This document shows positions 18,022 to 26,437 of a DNA stretch of 64,000 nucleotides, in pieces (the stretch's first letter is position 1; each line of letters starts with the position of its first letter). A model generated the notes under the pieces. That model searched no databases, had not been told where the DNA came from, and saw nothing but the letters and a program-made list of their open reading frames with translations. A program made the translations under genes and the position numbers. This DNA is from Mycolicibacterium frederiksbergense (GTDB taxonomy: Bacteria; Actinomycetota; Actinomycetes; Mycobacteriales; Mycobacteriaceae): positions 3,704,249 to 3,768,248 of the forward strand of contig NZ_CP038799.1 of NCBI RefSeq assembly GCF_012223425.1, read 5' to 3'.

Positions 18022-18031
18022 GCTGCTGCGG

Positions 18032-18667
18032 GTGCAGCAGCGACCACTCCGCGTACCGGCGACCGCGCCGGCCCGGCTGGTGGTCCTGGCGTCGGGTACC
18101 GGTTCGCTGCTGTCCTCGCTGCTGGAGGCCGCCGCCGGGGACTACCCGGGGCGCGTGGTGGCCGTCGGCGCCGACCGGGCCTGCCCCGCGCTGGACGTCG
18201 CCGCCGAGGCGTCGATCCCGTCATTCCAGGTGCGTCTGCGTGACCATCCGGATCGCGCAGCCTGGGACAGCGCGCTCACCGAGGCCGTCGCGCAGCACGC
18301 GCCGGACCTGGTGGTCAGCGCGGGCTTCATGAAAATACTTGGACCACAATTTCTTTCGCACTTCGAAGGCCGGATCGTGAACACCCATCCGGCGCTACTG
18401 CCCGCCTTCCCCGGCGCCCACGCGGTACCGGACGCGATCGACTACGGCGTGCGCGTCACCGGGTGCACGGTGCATCTGGTCGACAGCGGGGTGGATACCG
18501 GGCCGATCCTGGCGCAGGAAGCCGTGGCGGTGTACGAGGATGACACCGCAGAGACATTGCACGAACGCATCAAGGACGTCGAACGACGACTGCTGGTGGA
18601 CGTGCTGGCCGCGCTGGCGACGCGCGGTGTGACCTGGACCGGACGAAAGGCGATGTTCGGATGTTGA
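18032..18667 (+). CDS. purN: Phosphoribosylglycinamide formyltransferase
   Basis: Third step of purine synthesis: transfer of a formyl group from 10-formyltetrahydrofolate to GAR. The 211-residue product carries the glycine loop LASGTGSLLSSLLEA, the catalytic segment HPALLPAFPGAHAV (with the HPALLPxFPG signature and active-site His) and DSGVDTGPILAQ with the conserved Asp. The GTG at 18032 is chosen because the frame upstream lies inside the previous gene and does not resemble PurN. purH starts 12 bases after the stop, so the two genes form a purine operon. Confidence 0.95.
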   Translation: MQQRPLRVPATAPARLVVLASGTGSLLSSLLEAAAGDYPGRVVAVGADRACPALDVAAEASIPSFQVRLRDHPDRAAWDSALTEAVAQHAPDLVVSAGFMKILGPQFLSHFEGRIVNTHPALLPAFPGAHAVPDAIDYGVRVTGCTVHLVDSGVDTGPILAQEAVAVYEDDTAETLHERIKDVERRLLVDVLAALATRGVTWTGRKAMFGC

Positions 18668-18679
18668 GGAGAGACAGCG

Positions 18680-20239
18680 ATGAGTGACAAGCGGCCGATC
18701 CGGCGTGCGTTGATCAGTGTGTACGACAAGACGGGGTTGGTGGACCTTGCCCGCGGCCTGCATGAGGCGGGCGTCAGCATCGTCTCCACCGGTTCGACCG
18801 CGAAAACCATTGCCGGCGCCGGGGTCCCGGTGACGCCGGTGGAGGATGTCACCGGTTTCCCCGAGGTGCTCGACGGCCGCGTGAAGACACTGCACCCCAA
18901 GGTGCACGCCGGCGTGCTGGCCGACCTGCGCAAGTCCGAGCACGAGGCGGCACTGACCGACTTGGGCATCGCGCCGTTCGAACTCGTCGTGGTGAACCTG
19001 TACCCGTTCAGCGAGACGGTGGCCTCCGGCGCCGGGCCCGACGAGTGCGTCGAGCAGATCGACATCGGTGGCCCGTCCATGGTTCGGGCGGCCGCGAAGA
19101 ACCATCCCAGCGTCGCCGTGGTCGTCGACCCGCTCGGGTATGACGGTGTGCTGGCCGCGGTGCGTTCCGGCGGATTCACCCTCACGGAGCGGAAGAAGCT
19201 GGCCGCGTTGGCTTTCCAGCACACCGCCGAGTACGACGTGGCGGTGGCGGCCTGGATGGTCTCGGTGCTCGCCCCGGAAGAGGGCTCGGAACTGCCGCGC
19301 TGGGTCGGGTCGACCTCGCGCCGCACCGCGGTGCTGCGCTACGGCGAGAACCCGCACCAGAAGGCGGCGCTGTACCGCGACGACTCCGGCTGGCCGGGAC
19401 TGGCGCAGGCCGAGCAGCTGCACGGCAAGGAGATGTCCTACAACAACTACACCGACGCCGACGCCGCCTGGCGCGCCGCGTTCGACCACGAGCAGACCTG
19501 CGTGGCGATCATCAAGCACGCCAATCCGTGCGGTATCGCGGTGTCCTCGGTGTCGGTCGCCGATGCGCACGCCAAGGCGCACGCCTGTGACCCGTTGTCG
19601 GCCTTCGGCGGAGTGATCGCCACCAACAGCACCGTCAGCGTCGAGATGGCCGAGACGGTGGCCGATATCTTCACCGAGGTGATCATTGCGCCGGCCTATG
19701 AGCCCGGCGCGGTGGAGGCGCTGACCAAGAAGAAGAACATCCGCATCCTGGTGGCCGCCGAACCGGAGGGAGCGGCTGTCGATTTCCGGCCGATCAGCGG
19801 CGGTCTGCTGGTGCAGGAGCGCGATGCACTCGACGCCGAGGGCGATGATCCGAACAACTGGACGCTGGCGACCGGCGATCCCGCCGACCCGGCGACGCTG
19901 GCCGATCTGGTCTTCGCCTGGCGCGCGGGCCGGGCGGTGAAGTCCAATGCCATCGTGATCGCCAAGGACGGCGCCACCGTCGGCGTCGGCATGGGGCAGG
20001 TCAACCGGGTGGATGCCGCCCGGCTGGCGGTCGAGCGGGCGGGTGAACGCACCCGGGGCGCCGTGGCGTCCTCCGATGCGTTCTTCCCGTTCCCGGACGG
20101 CCTGCAGACGCTGACCGCCGCCGGGGTGACGGCGATCGTGCACCCGGGTGGATCGGTGCGCGACGACGAGGTGACGGCGGCGGCCGCCGAGGCCGGGATC
20201 ACGCTGTACCTGACCGGGGCACGGCACTTCGCGCACTAG
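18680..20239 (+). CDS. purH: Bifunctional AICAR formyltransferase / IMP cyclohydrolase
   Basis: Last two steps of purine synthesis, from AICAR to IMP. The N-terminal 190 residues are the MGS-like cyclohydrolase domain (RALISVYDKTGLVDLARGL, STGSTAKTIAGAG, DGRVKTLHPKVHAG). The rest is the transformylase, with RYGENPHQKAALY, KHANPCGIA and DAFFPFPDGLQTL. Its length of 519 residues fits the family. GAGGAGAG lies upstream of the ATG. The stop overlaps the stop of the convergent DUF559 gene by two bases, with a large palindromic repeat just beyond. Confidence 0.98.
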   Translation: MSDKRPIRRALISVYDKTGLVDLARGLHEAGVSIVSTGSTAKTIAGAGVPVTPVEDVTGFPEVLDGRVKTLHPKVHAGVLADLRKSEHEAALTDLGIAPFELVVVNLYPFSETVASGAGPDECVEQIDIGGPSMVRAAAKNHPSVAVVVDPLGYDGVLAAVRSGGFTLTERKKLAALAFQHTAEYDVAVAAWMVSVLAPEEGSELPRWVGSTSRRTAVLRYGENPHQKAALYRDDSGWPGLAQAEQLHGKEMSYNNYTDADAAWRAAFDHEQTCVAIIKHANPCGIAVSSVSVADAHAKAHACDPLSAFGGVIATNSTVSVEMAETVADIFTEVIIAPAYEPGAVEALTKKKNIRILVAAEPEGAAVDFRPISGGLLVQERDALDAEGDDPNNWTLATGDPADPATLADLVFAWRAGRAVKSNAIVIAKDGATVGVGMGQVNRVDAARLAVERAGERTRGAVASSDAFFPFPDGLQTLTAAGVTAIVHPGGSVRDDEVTAAAAEAGITLYLTGARHFAH

Positions 20240-21129
20240 CGCAGACGCCGAGTGGCCAGTTGTCGCACGGGATCTCGCGAAATCTGTGTGATAAGTGGCC
20301 ATTCGGCGCCCGCTGCGCGTAGGGCCTGACAGGTTCGCGCGATGACAACCTGGGGTCGGTAGCGCAGGATCTCGGCGCTGACGCGAATGATCCGCCACCC
20401 CAGCGCGGCCAGATCCGCCAATCGATCGATATCGCGAGCGTGCTGGCCAGGGTCTTTCCAGTGCTGTTCGCCGTCATACTCCACCCCGACATTGAATTCC
20501 TCGTAGCCCATGTCGAGGCGGTAGGGATGCACCCTGATCTGGGTGCGGGGCTTCGGTAAACCGGCCTTGATGAGTATCAGTCGAGTCCTGGTCTCCTGCG
20601 GGGATTCGGCGCCACCATCCATCAGTTCGACCACGTCGCGAAGCTGGACGAGCCCTCTGACACCGCGATGGCGGGGGATCAGCGTCCCTATCTCTTCGGC
20701 GGTCACGCCGGTCTGGTGTGCCAGCGCATCCACTTGGGTGACGGCGCGCAGTAGTCCCTTGCGTCGGCCCAGATCGAACGCCGTTCGCGCGGGTGTCGTC
20801 GCGGCGACGCCGGAGGCCATGCAGATTTCATCTGCGCGGAGTTCGTCACGGTGGATGACGATGCCGGGCACAGGCTTGCCGTTGACCCGGAACAGCTCAG
20901 CGGGAGTGTCGGCGTCAATCCATCGGGTGCCGAACAGCGCAGAGGCGGATAGGCCGCCCACGACGGCCTTGCGGTCCGACCACAGCCAGGCAGCCTGGGC
21001 GCGGACGGTCGCGGTCACTGGCGAGCCAGGCGGCAAAAATACGTTGCGGTGAAGACGCTGATGCTGCTCCAGGGATCGTCTTGTCACTGTGCCTGTACTG
21101 AGGGCCTCGGTGCCCAGGAAAGGGGTCAT
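20236..21129 (-). CDS. DUF559 / AbiEi-like protein with Vsr-type endonuclease fold
   Basis: A 297-residue protein in two parts. The first 160 residues resemble the N-terminal half of AbiEi-type proteins (RSLEQHQRLHRNVFLPP, VVGGLSASALFGTRWID, TTPARTAFDLGRRK). The C-terminal part is a DUF559 domain of the restriction-endonuclease-like (PD-D/ExK) fold: LDMGYEEFNVGVEYDGEQHW at 205-224, then RLADLAALGWRIIRVSAE. Asp206 and Glu217 are candidates for metal binding. Residues 277-293 are encoded by a 49-bp palindromic repeat that recurs 102 bases upstream of the start, so the gene is bracketed by repeat copies. Function is unknown; nuclease activity is inferred from the fold. Confidence 0.8.
   Translation of the reverse strand: MTPFLGTEALSTGTVTRRSLEQHQRLHRNVFLPPGSPVTATVRAQAAWLWSDRKAVVGGLSASALFGTRWIDADTPAELFRVNGKPVPGIVIHRDELRADEICMASGVAATTPARTAFDLGRRKGLLRAVTQVDALAHQTGVTAEEIGTLIPRHRGVRGLVQLRDVVELMDGGAESPQETRTRLILIKAGLPKPRTQIRVHPYRLDMGYEEFNVGVEYDGEQHWKDPGQHARDIDRLADLAALGWRIIRVSAEILRYRPQVVIARTCQALRAAGAEWPLITQISRDPVRQLATRRLR
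20253..20301. repeat. 49-bp palindromic repeat, copy 1
   Basis: Begins TGGCCAGTTGTCGCAC and ends GTGATAAGTGGCCA; the two halves are imperfect inverted repeats centred on TCGCGA, and short complementary flanks (CGCCG at 20246, CGGCG at 20304) extend it. It overlaps the last codons of the DUF559 gene and lies 14 bases after the purH stop. Copy 2 at 21231-21279 is in direct orientation and differs at only two positions. Confidence 0.9.
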
Positions 21130-21230
21130 GCGAGGAGAATCGCGCCGGCCTATGACGGGTCAGCGGGCGCGTAGCCGTACCTGCCTCAGGTTGGGGATGG
21201 GCAGGCAATTGTGGACAAAGAACCTTCGAG

Positions 21231-21279
21231 TGGCCATTTATCGCACGGGATCTCGCGAAATCTGTGTGATAAGTGGCCA
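21231..21279. repeat. 49-bp palindromic repeat, copy 2
   Basis: Begins TGGCCATTTATCGCAC and ends GTGATAAGTGGCCA; otherwise identical to copy 1 at 20253-20301. It lies between the DUF559 gene start (21129) and the stop of the esterase gene (21296). As RNA it would form a long hairpin and could terminate the esterase transcript. Confidence 0.9.
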
Positions 21280-21295
21280 GTCGGCGACACCGGGG

Positions 21296-22339
21296 TCAGG
21301 CGGTGGCTTCGCGACTCCCGGCGGCCGTCACGTGGTCGACGAAGGACGCGATCTCGGCCACGGCGCGCCGGGCGTCGGGGTTGACGTCGAAGGTCAGCTG
21401 GAACATGTGCATCGCCTTGTCCCACACCTGAACCCACACCGGTACACCCGCGGCGGTGAGCTGATCGGCCAGCACGAAGGTGTCGTTGCGCAGCATCTCG
21501 TCGGTGCCGATCTGCAGCAGGAACGGGCCGAGGCCTGCCGCGTTGGACTCTGCGGGCATGACCGGCACGGGTCGTGTCCCGTTCACGGTGGCGAACACGT
21601 CGTAGATGAACTTCACCGTCATGAACGGGAACAGCACATCCTTGTGATCGCGCAGGGCACGGTATTTGAGGTCCATGTCGGCGGACGTCAACGCCGACAG
21701 CAACACCTGCCCGGCGGGCACCGTCAACCCGGCGTCCCGGATGGCCAGCGCGGTGTCGGCGGCGATCAGCCCGCCCGCCGAATCGCCGGCGAGCACGATG
21801 CGGCCGGGCTCAAAGCCCAGCGCCAGCGCGTGCCGGTAGGCGTCCAGCCCGTCCTCGACGGCCTCCTCGATGCTGGCCTGCGGTGCCAGTCGGTAGCCGA
21901 CGTTCAGCACCTGGGCGCCGGTGGCGGCCGACAGCTTCGAGGCGAACCGGCGGTGTGAGTTCAGGCCGAGCGTCACCAGCGCCGATCCGTGGAAATAGAT
22001 GATGACGCGATCGGAATCCGCCGAGGCGGGGGACACCACCCATTCGCCCGCGCAGTGCGGCAGCCGTTCGGGGGTGACGACGGTGCCCGGCAGCGCCCGG
22101 ATGAGGCGCAGTGGCCGGTCGATGATGTCGAGGTGCGCACGCTGCAGGCCGGCCGGCCAGATCCGGTTGATGAGCAGCCCGATGCATGTGAGCAATCCCA
22201 GGACCGGCCGCAGCGTGAGTGCGGTCAGTACGCCCAGCGCGCGGGACTGCCAGGACGCCGGGCCGAAGCTCACTGTGCTGGGCCGATCACGCCACTCATG
22301 CAAGTTCACGGTACCCATGGTACTGGGTAGTTTTCTCAT
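21296..22339 (-). CDS. HSL-family alpha/beta hydrolase (esterase/lipase)
   Basis: A 347-residue esterase of the hormone-sensitive lipase group. The nucleophile motif is GDSAGG with Ser187. DKAMHMFQ near the C-terminus supplies the likely catalytic His and GTDEML the likely acid. The oxyanion motif, HGGG in most relatives, reads FHGSALVTLG (117-120), an unusual variant. A hydrophobic stretch at about 35-60 suggests membrane association. The ATG at 22339 has a weak ribosome site; ATG 22318 is an alternative. It is divergent from the MoxR-like ATPase gene; copy 2 of the palindromic repeat follows its stop. Substrate unknown, probably a short- to medium-chain ester. Confidence 0.83.
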   Translation of the reverse strand: MRKLPSTMGTVNLHEWRDRPSTVSFGPASWQSRALGVLTALTLRPVLGLLTCIGLLINRIWPAGLQRAHLDIIDRPLRLIRALPGTVVTPERLPHCAGEWVVSPASADSDRVIIYFHGSALVTLGLNSHRRFASKLSAATGAQVLNVGYRLAPQASIEEAVEDGLDAYRHALALGFEPGRIVLAGDSAGGLIAADTALAIRDAGLTVPAGQVLLSALTSADMDLKYRALRDHKDVLFPFMTVKFIYDVFATVNGTRPVPVMPAESNAAGLGPFLLQIGTDEMLRNDTFVLADQLTAAGVPVWVQVWDKAMHMFQLTFDVNPDARRAVAEIASFVDHVTAAGSREATA

Positions 22340-22402
22340 GGCGAAGCCCGTAACGGTCAGGTAAGCAAGCCCACAGTCGACAGCAGTCGTAGCGTGGACG
22401 TC

Positions 22403-23785
22403 GTGACGTCACCTAGTGATCTGCCCCGCACCGTCGGCGAGCTGCGCGCCTCTGGCCATCAGGAGCGCGGCATCAAACAGGAACTCCGGGAGAACCTGCT
22501 GGCCCGTCTCGCGGACGGTACCGAGATCTGGACCGGGCTGTTCGGCTTCGAGGACACGGTGCTGCCGCAGGTGGAACGGGCGTTGATCGCCGGCCACGAC
22601 TTCGTGCTGCTCGGTGAGCGCGGCCAGGGCAAGACCCGGCTGCTGCGATCGCTGATCGGACTCCTCGACGAGTGGACACCGGTGATCGAGGGATCCGAAC
22701 TGCGTGAGCACCCGTACTCCCCGATCACGCCGGAATCGATCCGGCAGGCGGCGGCCGCCGGGGACGGACTGCCGATCGGATGGATCCACCGCAGTGAGCG
22801 CTACACCGAGAAGCTCGCCACCCCGGACACCAGCGTCGCCGACCTGGTCGGTGACATCGACCCCATCAAGGTGGCCGAGGGCCGCAGCCTCGGTGACCCG
22901 GAAACCATCGCCTACGGCCTCATCCCGCGCTCGCACCGGGGCATCGTCGCCGTCAACGAGCTGCCCGACCTCGCCGAGCGCATCCAGGTCGCGATGCTCA
23001 ACGTGATGGAGGAGCGCGATATCCAGGTGCGCGGTTACACGCTGCGGCTGCCGCTCGACGTGCTCGTGGTCGCCAGCGCCAACCCCGAGGACTACACCAA
23101 CCGCGGCCGCATCATCACCCCGCTCAAGGACCGCTTCGGCGCCGAGATCCGCACCCACTACCCGCTGGAACTCGACGCCGAGGTCGGTGTCATCTCCCAG
23201 GAGGCGCACCTTTCCGCCGAGGTCCCCGAATACCTGCTGGCCGTCATCGCCCGGTTCGCCCGTGCCCTGCGCGAATCCACCGCGGTCGATCAGCGCTCGG
23301 GTGTCTCGGCGCGCTTCGCCATCGCCGCCGCCGAGACGGTGGCGGCCTCGGCCCGGCACCGCGGCGCCATCCTCGGCGAACAGGACCCGGTGGCCAGGGT
23401 GGTCGACCTGGGCACCGTGATCGAGGTGCTGCGCGGCAAGCTCGAGTTCGAGTCCGGCGAGGAGGGCCGCGAGCAGGCGGTGATGGAGCACCTGTTGCGC
23501 CGCGCCACCGCGGACACCGCGTCCCGTGCGCTCGGCGGTATCGACGTCGGTCCGCTGGTGGCCGCCGTGGAGGCCGGTTCGCCGGTGACGACCGGGGAGC
23601 GGGTATCGGCCAAGGACGTGCTGGCCGCGCTGCCGGAACTGCCGGTGCTCGACGAGATCGCCGAGCGTCTGGGCGCACAGACCGAGGGCCAGCGCGCGGC
23701 CGCGGTGGAACTGGTGCTGGAGGGTCTGTATCTGGCCAAGCGCATCGACAAGCAATCCGATGAGGGTGAAACCGTCTATGGCTAA
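22403..23785 (+). CDS. MoxR/magnesium-chelatase-like AAA+ ATPase (Rv0958-like)
   Basis: AAA+ ATPase of about 460 residues resembling the ChlI subunit of magnesium chelatase and M. tuberculosis Rv0958. Walker A is LLGERGQGKTRLL near residue 70, a Walker B-like segment is GIVAVNELPDL, and SANPEDYTNRGRIITPLKDRFG is a sensor/helix-insert signature of the MoxR-ChlI clade. These proteins usually work with a VWA-domain partner as a chaperone-like pair, and the next gene, overlapping by eight bases, is exactly that. Mycobacteria lack chlorophyll synthesis, so a chelatase role is unlikely. GTG 22403 is preferred; GTG 22394 is an alternative. Confidence 0.88.
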   Translation: MTSPSDLPRTVGELRASGHQERGIKQELRENLLARLADGTEIWTGLFGFEDTVLPQVERALIAGHDFVLLGERGQGKTRLLRSLIGLLDEWTPVIEGSELREHPYSPITPESIRQAAAAGDGLPIGWIHRSERYTEKLATPDTSVADLVGDIDPIKVAEGRSLGDPETIAYGLIPRSHRGIVAVNELPDLAERIQVAMLNVMEERDIQVRGYTLRLPLDVLVVASANPEDYTNRGRIITPLKDRFGAEIRTHYPLELDAEVGVISQEAHLSAEVPEYLLAVIARFARALRESTAVDQRSGVSARFAIAAAETVAASARHRGAILGEQDPVARVVDLGTVIEVLRGKLEFESGEEGREQAVMEHLLRRATADTASRALGGIDVGPLVAAVEAGSPVTTGERVSAKDVLAALPELPVLDEIAERLGAQTEGQRAAAVELVLEGLYLAKRIDKQSDEGETVYG

Positions 23786-25742
23786 ACGCCTTTCCAGGTA
23801 TTCGCGGTACTCCGGCGGGCCCGATCCGCTGGCGCCCCCGGTCGATCTGCGGGAGGCGCTCGACGCCATCGGTGAGGACGTCATGTCCGGTGCCTCACCG
23901 CGCCGGGCGCTGCAGGAGCTGATGCGCCGCGGCACCGAGAACATGCCGGGGGCCGATCGGCTGGCCGCCGAGGTCAACCGCCGACGGCGGGAACTGTTGC
24001 AGCGCAACAATCTGGACGGCACCCTGGCCGAGGTCAAGAAGCTGCTCGACGAGGCCGTGCTGGCCGAGCGCAAGGAACTCGCCCGGGCGCTGGACGATGA
24101 TGCCCGCTTCGGCGAGATGCAGATCGACGCGCTGTCCCCGTCGCCTGCCAAGGCGGTCCAGGAGCTCGCCGAATATGACTGGCGCTCACCGGAAGCCCGG
24201 GAAAAGTACGACCAGATCAAGGATCTGCTCGGCAGGGAGATGCTCGACCAGCGGTTCGCCGGTATGAAGGAGGCGCTGCAGAACGCCACCGATGAGGACC
24301 GGCAGGCGATCAACAAGATGCTCGACGATCTCAACGACCTGCTGGAGAAGCACGCCAAGGGCGAAGACACCCAAGAGGACTTCGACAGGTTCATGGCCGA
24401 GCACGGCCAGCACTTCCCGGAGAACCCGCGCAATGTCGATGAGCTGATGGACTCGCTGGCCAAGCGCTCCGCCGCCGCGCAGCGTTTCCGCAACAGCCTG
24501 TCCGAATCCCAGCGTGCCGAACTGGATGCACTGGCGCAGCAGGCCTTCGGATCCCCGTCGCTGATGAATGCGCTGAACCGGCTGGACGGCAACCTGCAGG
24601 CCGCCCGGCCCGGTGAGGACTGGTCGGGCTCGGAGGAGTTCAGCGGCGACGACCCGATGGGCATGGGGCAGGGCACCCAGGCGCTGGCCGATATCAGCGA
24701 GCTCGAGCAGCTTGCCGAGCAGCTGTCGCAGAGCTACGCCGGCGCGACCATGGAGGACGTCGACCTGGACATGCTGGCCCGCCAGCTCGGTGACGAGGCC
24801 GCGGTCAACGCGCGCACGCTGGCCGACCTCGAGCGCGCCCTGACCGAACAGGGCTTCCTGGACCGCGGCTCCGACGGTCAGTTCCGGTTGTCACCCAAGG
24901 CGATGCGGCAGCTCGGGCAGACCGCGCTCCGTGATGTGGCGCAACAGCTTTCCGGCCGCCACGGTGAGCGTGAGACGCGTAGGGCCGGTGCGGCAGGCGA
25001 GCTGACCGGCGCCACCCGGCCGTGGGCGTTCGGAGACACCGAACCGTGGAACGTCACCCGAACCATCACCAATGCGGTGCTCCGGCAAGCCGGCTCCGGG
25101 GTGATCGACGGGCCGGTACGGTTCAGCGTCGAGGATGTCGAGATCTCCGAGACCGAGACCCGAACCCAGTCGGCCGTGGCGCTGCTGGTCGACACCAGCT
25201 TCTCCATGGTGATGGAGAACCGGTGGCTGCCGATGAAGCGCACCGCGCTGGCGCTCAACCATCTGGTGAGCACCCGGTTCCGTTCCGACGACCTGGAGAT
25301 CATCGCGTTCGGCAGGCACGCGCGCACCGTCAGCGCCGCCGAGTTGACCGCGCTGGAGGGCGTGCGCGATCAGGGCACCAATCTGCACCACGCGTTGGCG
25401 CTGGCCGCCCGGCATCTGCGTCGGCACCCCAATGCGCAGCCGGTGGTGATGATCGTGACCGACGGCGAGCCGACCGCGCACCTGGAGGATTTCGGCGACG
25501 GCGCCGAGGCGTTCTTCTACTACCCACCGCACCCACGCACCATCGCGCTGACGGTGAAGGGATTCGACGAGCTGGCCGCGCTCGGGGCGCAGCTGACGAT
25601 CTTCCGCCTCGGCAGCGATCCGGGATTGGCCCGGTTCATCGACCAGGTGGCGCGCCGCGTCGGGGGCCGGGTGGTGGTGCCGGATCTGGACGGGCTGGGC
25701 GCAGCGGTGGTCGGGGACTATCTACGGGCCCGCCGTCGCTGA
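23778..25742 (+). CDS. VWA-domain protein, partner of the MoxR-like ATPase (Rv0959-like)
   Basis: A 654-residue protein whose first 420 residues are helical and charged (for example LDEAVLAERKELARALDDDAR, DRQAINKMLDDLNDLLEKHAKG). The C-terminal 200 residues are a von Willebrand A domain with an intact MIDAS motif, VALLVDTSFSMVMENR (DxSxS), plus DQGTNLHHAL and IVTDGEPTAHL. Metal-dependent protein binding is expected. The ATG at 23778 overlaps the ATPase gene by eight bases and follows GAGGG. ATPase plus VWA pairs act in protein maturation or stress response in other bacteria; the client is unknown here. Confidence 0.88.
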   Translation: MAKRLSRYSRYSGGPDPLAPPVDLREALDAIGEDVMSGASPRRALQELMRRGTENMPGADRLAAEVNRRRRELLQRNNLDGTLAEVKKLLDEAVLAERKELARALDDDARFGEMQIDALSPSPAKAVQELAEYDWRSPEAREKYDQIKDLLGREMLDQRFAGMKEALQNATDEDRQAINKMLDDLNDLLEKHAKGEDTQEDFDRFMAEHGQHFPENPRNVDELMDSLAKRSAAAQRFRNSLSESQRAELDALAQQAFGSPSLMNALNRLDGNLQAARPGEDWSGSEEFSGDDPMGMGQGTQALADISELEQLAEQLSQSYAGATMEDVDLDMLARQLGDEAAVNARTLADLERALTEQGFLDRGSDGQFRLSPKAMRQLGQTALRDVAQQLSGRHGERETRRAGAAGELTGATRPWAFGDTEPWNVTRTITNAVLRQAGSGVIDGPVRFSVEDVEISETETRTQSAVALLVDTSFSMVMENRWLPMKRTALALNHLVSTRFRSDDLEIIAFGRHARTVSAAELTALEGVRDQGTNLHHALALAARHLRRHPNAQPVVMIVTDGEPTAHLEDFGDGAEAFFYYPPHPRTIALTVKGFDELAALGAQLTIFRLGSDPGLARFIDQVARRVGGRVVVPDLDGLGAAVVGDYLRARRR

Positions 25743-25786
25743 CTAATTCCACGCGTGCGCGTGAAATGAGAGCAAAGAAAAACGCC

Positions 25787-26371
25787 TCAGCTGTTCTTGC
25801 GCTTCTTACGCTTGATGCCGACGCTGCCCCACAGTGAGAACCCGCGGATGGTGATGCACGGTGCGCCGGGTGTGCCCTGCTCGCCGACGTGATCGAAGGA
25901 CCCCATCACGCCGTGGCCGCGGACGGCGACGTTGACCTCCGGCGGCAGCAGGATGGTTTGCCCGCCGAAGATCGAGATCGAGTGGATGTCCACCTCGGGC
26001 GAGGTGAAATCGGCGTACCGCAGGTCGATCACACCGCCTCCGAACAGGGCGAACGCTGTCAGCCGCTTCGGGACGTTCCAGCGACCGCGCCGCTCGAAGC
26101 CGCTCAGGATGGCCAGCAGCAACGTCGACGGTGCGGGCTTGCGGGTGCCCCCACAATTGGCGGTGGTGGCGAAATCCGGCAGATCGGCGGACAGCCGGGC
26201 CAGGTCGCCGTGCGTGGTGGCGGCATAGGCCTTGGCCAATCGCTGCTCGTATTCCTCCATCGACAGCCTGCCCTGAGACGCGGCGTCGGTCAGCAACTGA
26301 GCTACCTGAATGCGTTCGGCGTCGCCGGCGCGGGTCGAGCCGTTCTGCCACGACGAAGTGCTCATCGCCAT
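25787..26371 (-). CDS. DUF1707 SHOCT-like protein with LiaF-type C-terminus (Rv0966c-like)
   Basis: A 194-residue protein with an N-terminal DUF1707 domain (RAGDAERIQVAQLLTDAASQGRLSMEEYEQRLAKAYAATTHGDL), which is common in actinobacteria. The C-terminal half consists of beta-strands resembling the cell-wall-active antibiotic response (LiaF) domain: DLRYADFTSPEVDIHSISIFGG, PPEVNVAVRGHGVMGSFDHV. No clear membrane helix is seen. A role in envelope-stress sensing is inferred from the LiaF likeness only. ATG 26371 or ATG 26365 may be the start. It converges on the VWA gene; a short GC hairpin near 25750 lies between them. Confidence 0.83.
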   Translation of the reverse strand: MAMSTSSWQNGSTRAGDAERIQVAQLLTDAASQGRLSMEEYEQRLAKAYAATTHGDLARLSADLPDFATTANCGGTRKPAPSTLLLAILSGFERRGRWNVPKRLTAFALFGGGVIDLRYADFTSPEVDIHSISIFGGQTILLPPEVNVAVRGHGVMGSFDHVGEQGTPGAPCITIRGFSLWGSVGIKRKKRKNS

Positions 26372-26437
26372 TGAGCCTACGACTCACGCCGGTAAACGCA
26401 AGCTCGTCGTCGAAACTGGCAAACCCGAGGCGTTCGC

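Noticed and set aside
22409..24676. A 755-codon frame antisense to the MoxR/VWA pair
   Set aside because: Composition is low-complexity Ser/Arg, then Gly/His-rich; it spans two genuine genes and has no motif of its own.
25742..25770. CACGCGTGCGCGTG hairpin as terminator between the VWA and DUF1707 genes
   Set aside because: Short stem and no T-run; too weak to list.
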